Shown here: piece by piece, positions 51,315-55,578 of the stretch | How positions within the stretch are numbered: position 1 is the stretch's first letter | Layout: each line of letters opens with the position of its first letter | Source: Candidatus Kerfeldbacteria bacterium | Lineage (GTDB): Bacteria; Patescibacteriota; Patescibacteriia; SBBC01; JACPUP01 | Reading direction: 5' to 3' | Assembly: GCA_016192205.1 (NCBI GenBank) | Contig: JACPUP010000029.1 | Span: 1 to 55,578, forward strand | DNA length: 55,578 bases | Translations under genes and position numbers: made by a program | The notes under the pieces: model-generated | Databases searched by the model: none | The model's input: only the letters and a program-made list of their open reading frames with translations | What the model was told of the DNA's origin: nothing

Positions 51315-52742
51315 ATGCGACGCGTAGGTTTGAGGATCATCATTGCGCTCCTCGCTGTTGCCGTCACCGCACCGCAGGCGGCGTTGGCATTGAGCTTCGA
51401 CCAGAATCGGATTATCAACGACGAGGACATGACCGGCGGTCTGTTCTCGCTGGCGCAGACGGTTTCGTTTTTGCGCTCGAAAGACGGCTACCTCGGCCAG
51501 AACGCCGAACTCTACGGCCAGCAGATTTACGACGCTGCCATCACGAACGGACTGAACCCGCAGTTCCTCCTGGTCACCATCCAGAAGGAATCGTCGCTCA
51601 TCGAAGACCCTAATCCATCCCAGCACCGCATTGACTACGCCTTGGGCTTCGGCTGCCCGGATACCTCTGGCTGCGACCCCAGCTACAAAGGATTTTCCAC
51701 GCAAATTCTGCAAGCCGCCGGAATATTCCGCGCGTACTTGGAAAAACTCGCGCAAACCGGCAGCACGCATTCGGGTTGGAGCATTGGGCAAGCCAAACGC
51801 ACGGGCGTACCGGGGAGCCGCCTCGGCTGGGAGGTCATCAGTGGACAACCCGTCTACGTCACGCCGGAAAACGCAGCCACGGCCGCTCTGTACACCTACA
51901 CGCCGTGGGTCGGCGGCCATACCCAACCCAACGGCACGTACGTGGGCGCGAACTACAACTTCCGCGTGATCTGGGAACGCTACTTCATTGCGACGCGCAT
52001 CTACCCCGACGGCTCGCTGCTCCGCGGCAAAGGCCAGGCTGGCATCTGGCTCATCAAAGACGGGAAACGCCATCCGTTTCTCTCCCAGGCCGCATTCCTG
52101 GCAAACTACGACTCGCGCAAAGTCATTACGGTCCCACCCGAAGAGCTCGAGCAGTACGAGCGCGGGCCGGGCATCCGCTACGCCAACACATCACTCCTCC
52201 AAGCCCCGAGCGGCGGCATCTACCTGTTGGCCGATGGCTTCAAGCGGCCCATCACGTCCCGCCGGGCCTTCCAACAGGTTGGCTTCAACCCCGAAGAAGT
52301 CGTCAAAGGGGTGACCTGGGACGAACTCGACGCCTACCCAGACGGTGAGCCCATCACCGAGGAGACCGTGTCTCCGACCGGCAAACTCGTCCAGCTCGAC
52401 AACAGCGGGATTGCCTACGTTGACGAACACAACAGTACGCACGCCATCCACTCGAAAGAAATCCTCCGCTCCCAGTTCGGTCGACAGCGGGCCGAGCGCA
52501 TCAGCACCGCAACATTTGAGGCGTTGGCGAGCGGCGAGCCGGTGAAGTTCCGCGATGGCGAGCTCGTCCGGGCGCCCGGCCTGCCGTCCGTCTACCTCAT
52601 CTCCAACGGGGAGAAACGCCCGATTGCGTCCGCCGAAGCGTTTCGGGCGTACCGGTACAGCTGGCGCAACGTCATCACGACCACGGCGCGAGCGCTCGAA
52701 ATCCACCCGACCGGCGAACCACTCGACGTGGTCGCGGAGTAA
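51315..52742 (+). CDS. Secreted lysozyme-like protein with four KRPI-type repeats
   Basis: A 475-residue exported protein. A signal peptide (about 1-26) precedes an N-terminal domain with LNPQFLLVTIQKESSLI; E92 matches the catalytic Glu of lysozyme/transglycosylase-fold enzymes. From about residue 235, four repeats of some 48-50 residues follow, each around a Y/W-L-I-x-D/N-G-x-K-R-P-I core with a downstream Pro-x-Gly-x-P turn. These may bind the wall or surface sugar. The third repeat is the most diverged. The strong promoter ends eight bases before the ATG, so the transcript is nearly leaderless. Confidence 0.75.
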   Translation: MRRVGLRIIIALLAVAVTAPQAALALSFDQNRIINDEDMTGGLFSLAQTVSFLRSKDGYLGQNAELYGQQIYDAAITNGLNPQFLLVTIQKESSLIEDPNPSQHRIDYALGFGCPDTSGCDPSYKGFSTQILQAAGIFRAYLEKLAQTGSTHSGWSIGQAKRTGVPGSRLGWEVISGQPVYVTPENAATAALYTYTPWVGGHTQPNGTYVGANYNFRVIWERYFIATRIYPDGSLLRGKGQAGIWLIKDGKRHPFLSQAAFLANYDSRKVITVPPEELEQYERGPGIRYANTSLLQAPSGGIYLLADGFKRPITSRRAFQQVGFNPEEVVKGVTWDELDAYPDGEPITEETVSPTGKLVQLDNSGIAYVDEHNSTHAIHSKEILRSQFGRQRAERISTATFEALASGEPVKFRDGELVRAPGLPSVYLISNGEKRPIASAEAFRAYRYSWRNVITTTARALEIHPTGEPLDVVAE

Positions 52743-52743
52743 T

Positions 52744-53532
52744 ATGCCGCTGGTTGCGACTGCGCTCCTCCCGCACGCGCCGCTGCTCGCGCCGCACGTT
52801 GGCCGAGAGAACCGCCGGCAGCTCCGGCGGACGTTGGAGACCATCGCGCAGATCAACGCGGAACTGTACGCCCTCAAACCTTCGGTCATCGTCGTGCTCA
52901 CGCCGCATGGCCAGGCTCCGGACGACAGCTTTTTCGTGAACGTTGCCGAAACCTTCTCCCTCGACCTGCGACGATTCGGTGACCTCGAGACGATGGTGAC
53001 GGTGCGCGGAAACCCAACCTTTGCCTATCGGCTGCGCCGGGCCGCCCGCCGTCATCGCCTCCCGGTCACGCTCGGGACCAACCCGGCCGCTGATTATGGG
53101 GTTACGGTCCCGCTCGCATTGCTCACCTCGATCCACGCCCGTGTCTCAGTCATCCCGATCTCCATGACCACGCTGCCGCTGCGCGTCCACGAACACTTCG
53201 GCCGTTTGCTCGCGGACACGACCCACGATCAGCGAGAGCGCATCGCCATCATCGGCTCGATGGAACTAGGACACCATCCATCAGCAGATCAAACGTCCGG
53301 TGCGCGCCGGCACGAATACGACCGACGCGTCGTCCAGGCGATCCGCGAGGGGCAGCTGGCACCGATCATGACGCTCGACGCGCACCTGGTTGAAACAGCC
53401 AACACCTGCGCCCAGCGCGTCCTCGCGACCCTGTCCGGCGTGCTCGGCCAGGATCGGACCCATCCGAGCCAGCTCTCCTACGAAGCGCCGTTCGGTGTTG
53501 GCGAGTTGGCGGCGCTGTTCCCGAGAATCTAA
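52744..53532 (+). CDS. LigB/MEMO-like (AmmeMemoRadiSam B) protein
   Basis: A 262-residue protein of the class III extradiol dioxygenase/MEMO fold. LVATALLPHAPLLAPHVG is the N-terminal signature, with metal-site His in LPHAP and TPHG. GSMELGHH is the later conserved segment. MEMO-type proteins are found with AMMECR1 and radical-SAM genes; none is present here. True ring-cleaving activity is unproven for this group. It starts one base after the repeat-protein stop and sits one base before priA. Confidence 0.78.
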   Translation: MPLVATALLPHAPLLAPHVGRENRRQLRRTLETIAQINAELYALKPSVIVVLTPHGQAPDDSFFVNVAETFSLDLRRFGDLETMVTVRGNPTFAYRLRRAARRHRLPVTLGTNPAADYGVTVPLALLTSIHARVSVIPISMTTLPLRVHEHFGRLLADTTHDQRERIAIIGSMELGHHPSADQTSGARRHEYDRRVVQAIREGQLAPIMTLDAHLVETANTCAQRVLATLSGVLGQDRTHPSQLSYEAPFGVGELAALFPRI

Positions 53533-55302
53533 ATGATTGCCCACGTTGTCCCAGCACTCGCGCTCCCGCGGTCCATGGGGATCTTTGACTACACCGTCCC
53601 GGCTGGGGTCACGGTCGCCCCTGGTGATCGAGTGCGGATCCCATTCCGCCGCCGCGTGGTCTTGGGCGTGGTCTGGGACGTCCGACCATCGTCGTCCATT
53701 GACCCACGGCGCCTCCGACCGCTCCTCGCCGAGACGCCTCGCGCGCCAGTCTTTTCCCCATCGCACCGTTCGTATTTCTCCTGGATTGCGGAACGCTACG
53801 CCGTTTCATTGGGCCTGATCGTGAAAACCGCACTGGCGTTCAGTGCCCCTCTGAACCTCCAGCAAAAAATCGCCAACCCACAACCGCCCCGGACCGACAT
53901 TCCCCTCCAGCCGGGACAGTTGACACTCGTGACGTTCGACCGTTACCGACAGCGGGACGCGATCCTGTCAACGCTGGCGACGGCTTCGGGGAAACGATCA
54001 ATCGCCCTGGTCGTCCCCGAGCGCAACCGTCTCAACGCTCTGGCCACCATGTTCCCGCACGCGGTGGTCGTACACAGTGGACTGACGGCCCGGCAGCGAG
54101 CGGCGACCGTGAACGGGCTGCCTACCGCGCGGGTCATCATTGGTACGCGCCTGCTCCTGCTCACGCCGCTGCCCGACCTCGGGCTCATCGTCCTCGACGA
54201 TGAGGAAAACGAACAGCACAAGCAACGTGACCTCCAGCCGCGGTTCACGAGCCAAGCCCTCGCGACCACCTGGATCCGCCAACAACAGATCCCGTTGCTC
54301 GCCCTGTCCCCGGCCCCGACCTTAGCGACGTTCCACACTGCGCGCACCCACCGCGGGTACGTGCATCAACCAGCGCGAAAGCCAACGGTACAGCTCGTCG
54401 TCCCGGCGCAGACACGAAAGCAAACCGCACTCGAGCACACGCTCGTGACCTTCCTGGAGAATGCACGCCGCGACCACGCCCGGACCTTCGTGTTCCTTAA
54501 CCGTCGCGGCTTGGCGCGACGTGTCCAGTGCCCTGACTGCGGCTGGATAGCACGGTGTCCGGACTGCGGGACGGCCTTGACCCAGCACGCCGAGGCCTTG
54601 CGCTGCCCAACCTGCGGGTTCACGGGAGCCGCACCGACGCACTGTCCGGACTGCGGGAGTGCGACGCTCCGCGCGAGTGTGCCCGGCACCGCCGGACTCG
54701 AACGCATCATTGCACGCCGTTTTCCCGGACACGTCTCACGCCTCGACCGTGATGTCGATCAAGCTCCGGCTGCACCGATCTTGATTGGGACCGAGCGGGC
54801 CTTGTCGCGCTTAGCGAGCTTCGCGCCCCAGCGGGCGATCGTCCTTGGAACCGACGCGCTCTTCTCCCAGCCCAGCGCCCGAGCGGTCGAACGCGGCTTC
54901 CAGCTCCTGCGGCGCATCGCGGCCACGGACACGCTGGAATCCATGCTCATCGAAACGCGTGCGCCACGGCATGAGCTTTTTCAGCGATTCGCCTCGGGTG
55001 CGGTGGAGCTGTTTTTGGCCGGTGAATGGGAACGCCGCCGTGAGCTTGGGCTCGCGCCGGCTGCCCCCGCCGTCGTCTTCGAGCAACGCCGCACCACCGA
55101 CAGCGCCCTCCCCGCACTCCGCGCGTGGCTGACGGCCGCAGGCCTGCATCCGGACGAGCTCCGTGGTCCACTCGAGGCGTACATCGGACGCCGGAAAGTC
55201 CTGCGCTATCAGCTGACCGGCGAGGGTGCACACCGCATCCCTCCGACCGCATTGACAGCCCTGCCGGAATCCTGGATCATCGACCCAGACCCAGTGGGGT
55301 AA
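53533..55302 (+). CDS. priA: Primosomal protein PriA-like, helicase motifs degenerate
   Basis: A 589-residue PriA homologue; 700-830 is usual. The N-terminal 3'-DNA-binding domain is recognisable (FDYTVPAGVTVAPGDRVRIP). The zinc domain has CPDC, CPDC, CPTC and CPDC. The helicase core is not: Walker A (expected GxTGSGKT) is replaced around 126-145 by PGQLTLVTFDRYRQRD. Motif II is DDEEN (222-226) instead of DEEH. The GTQMIAKG motif reads GTERALSRL, and the GRAGR arginine finger is gone. It may load the replisome structurally but is unlikely to unwind DNA. def follows after 10 bases, a common neighbour. Confidence 0.8.
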   Translation: MIAHVVPALALPRSMGIFDYTVPAGVTVAPGDRVRIPFRRRVVLGVVWDVRPSSSIDPRRLRPLLAETPRAPVFSPSHRSYFSWIAERYAVSLGLIVKTALAFSAPLNLQQKIANPQPPRTDIPLQPGQLTLVTFDRYRQRDAILSTLATASGKRSIALVVPERNRLNALATMFPHAVVVHSGLTARQRAATVNGLPTARVIIGTRLLLLTPLPDLGLIVLDDEENEQHKQRDLQPRFTSQALATTWIRQQQIPLLALSPAPTLATFHTARTHRGYVHQPARKPTVQLVVPAQTRKQTALEHTLVTFLENARRDHARTFVFLNRRGLARRVQCPDCGWIARCPDCGTALTQHAEALRCPTCGFTGAAPTHCPDCGSATLRASVPGTAGLERIIARRFPGHVSRLDRDVDQAPAAPILIGTERALSRLASFAPQRAIVLGTDALFSQPSARAVERGFQLLRRIAATDTLESMLIETRAPRHELFQRFASGAVELFLAGEWERRRELGLAPAAPAVVFEQRRTTDSALPALRAWLTAAGLHPDELRGPLEAYIGRRKVLRYQLTGEGAHRIPPTALTALPESWIIDPDPVG

Positions 55303-55312
55303 CCGTTTCGGC

Positions 55313-55578
55313 ATGGTCTACGACATCGTCACAAAAGAGAATGACGTGTTACGCCACAGAACCACACCAGTCAGCCTGGCGTTTCTCACGTCTCGCGAGG
55401 GGCAACGACTCATTGCCGACATGGTCGAAACGATGCGTGCCGCCAACGGCATCGGGTTGGCTGCACCGCAGATCGGCAAACCCATTCAGCTGGCCGTGAT
55501 CGCGTTCAAAGATCACGCGCTGACCATCGCCAACCCCGCTATCCGCCAACGCTCGTTCCGCAAGCAAACCGAGGAAGA
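55313..55578 (+). CDS. def: Peptide deformylase, N-terminal part (runs off the window)
   Basis: The first 88 codons of a peptide deformylase. Motif 1, NGIGLAAPQIG, is intact. The later EGCLS and HEXDH motifs lie beyond the window edge. It removes formyl groups from nascent proteins and often sits beside priA and fmt, as here. The start is the ATG at 55313. Confidence 0.9.
   Translation, partial: MVYDIVTKENDVLRHRTTPVSLAFLTSREGQRLIADMVETMRAANGIGLAAPQIGKPIQLAVIAFKDHALTIANPAIRQRSFRKQTEE

Overview
The window looks like a chromosomal segment of a high-GC member of the Candidate Phyla Radiation (Patescibacteria). I put GC near 60 % by eye; it was not computed. The pointers are shortened alanyl- and prolyl-tRNA synthetases, a SecD with an inserted parvulin-like domain, a DUF4012 protein, a FG-GAP/L,D-transpeptidase, a VirD4-like ATPase paired with a membrane protein, an RNA polymerase alpha subunit without its C-terminal domain, and very tight packing. 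A parcubacterial lineage is possible, but I cannot fix it from sequence alone. TGA acts as a normal stop (many ATGA overlaps), which argues against the Gracilibacteria/Absconditabacteria code. I saw no tRNA, rRNA, CRISPR array or insertion sequence.

Layout on the plus strand. 1-8146: a gene tail, an agmatinase-family enzyme, secA, a secreted L,D-transpeptidase behind a structured leader, then secD-secF. 8192-12409: an operon with a strong promoter encoding a sigma-region-4/HARE-HTH regulator, a membrane protein and a VirD4/HerA-type ATPase. 12413-19372: mnmA and alaS, then the classical infA-rpmJ-rpsM-rpsK-rpsD-rpoA-rplQ-rplM-rpsI block with its own promoter. 19403-31133: a surface-polysaccharide cluster with flippase, a three-part glycosyltransferase/methyltransferase, O-antigen ligase-like protein, two GT2 enzymes, DUF4012 protein, mreB and a GT4 enzyme. 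31180-46966: holB, a BNR-repeat protein, frr, rseP, proS, mreB-mreC-mreD-mrdA, greA, lysS, serS, alr, ddl and ftsQ.

The minus strand carries 47167-51277 (M23 peptidase, gltX, wecG/tagA-like and thpR). A 37-bp bidirectional promoter then switches back to plus: a secreted repeat protein with a lysozyme-like domain, a LigB/MEMO-like protein, a degenerate PriA and the start of def.

The theme is growth plus envelope construction. Alr and Ddl supply D-Ala-D-Ala. MreBCD with MrdA elongates the wall. FtsQ, the L,D-transpeptidase, the M23 protein and the lysozyme-like protein divide or remodel it. The sugar cluster makes and exports a surface polymer, and SecA/SecDF with RseP handle export and membrane proteolysis. 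Recognisable promoters follow TTGnnn-17/18-(TGn)TAnnCT and often lie so close to the start codon that the mRNA must be nearly leaderless. Shine-Dalgarno sequences are mostly absent, and a T directly before ATG is common.
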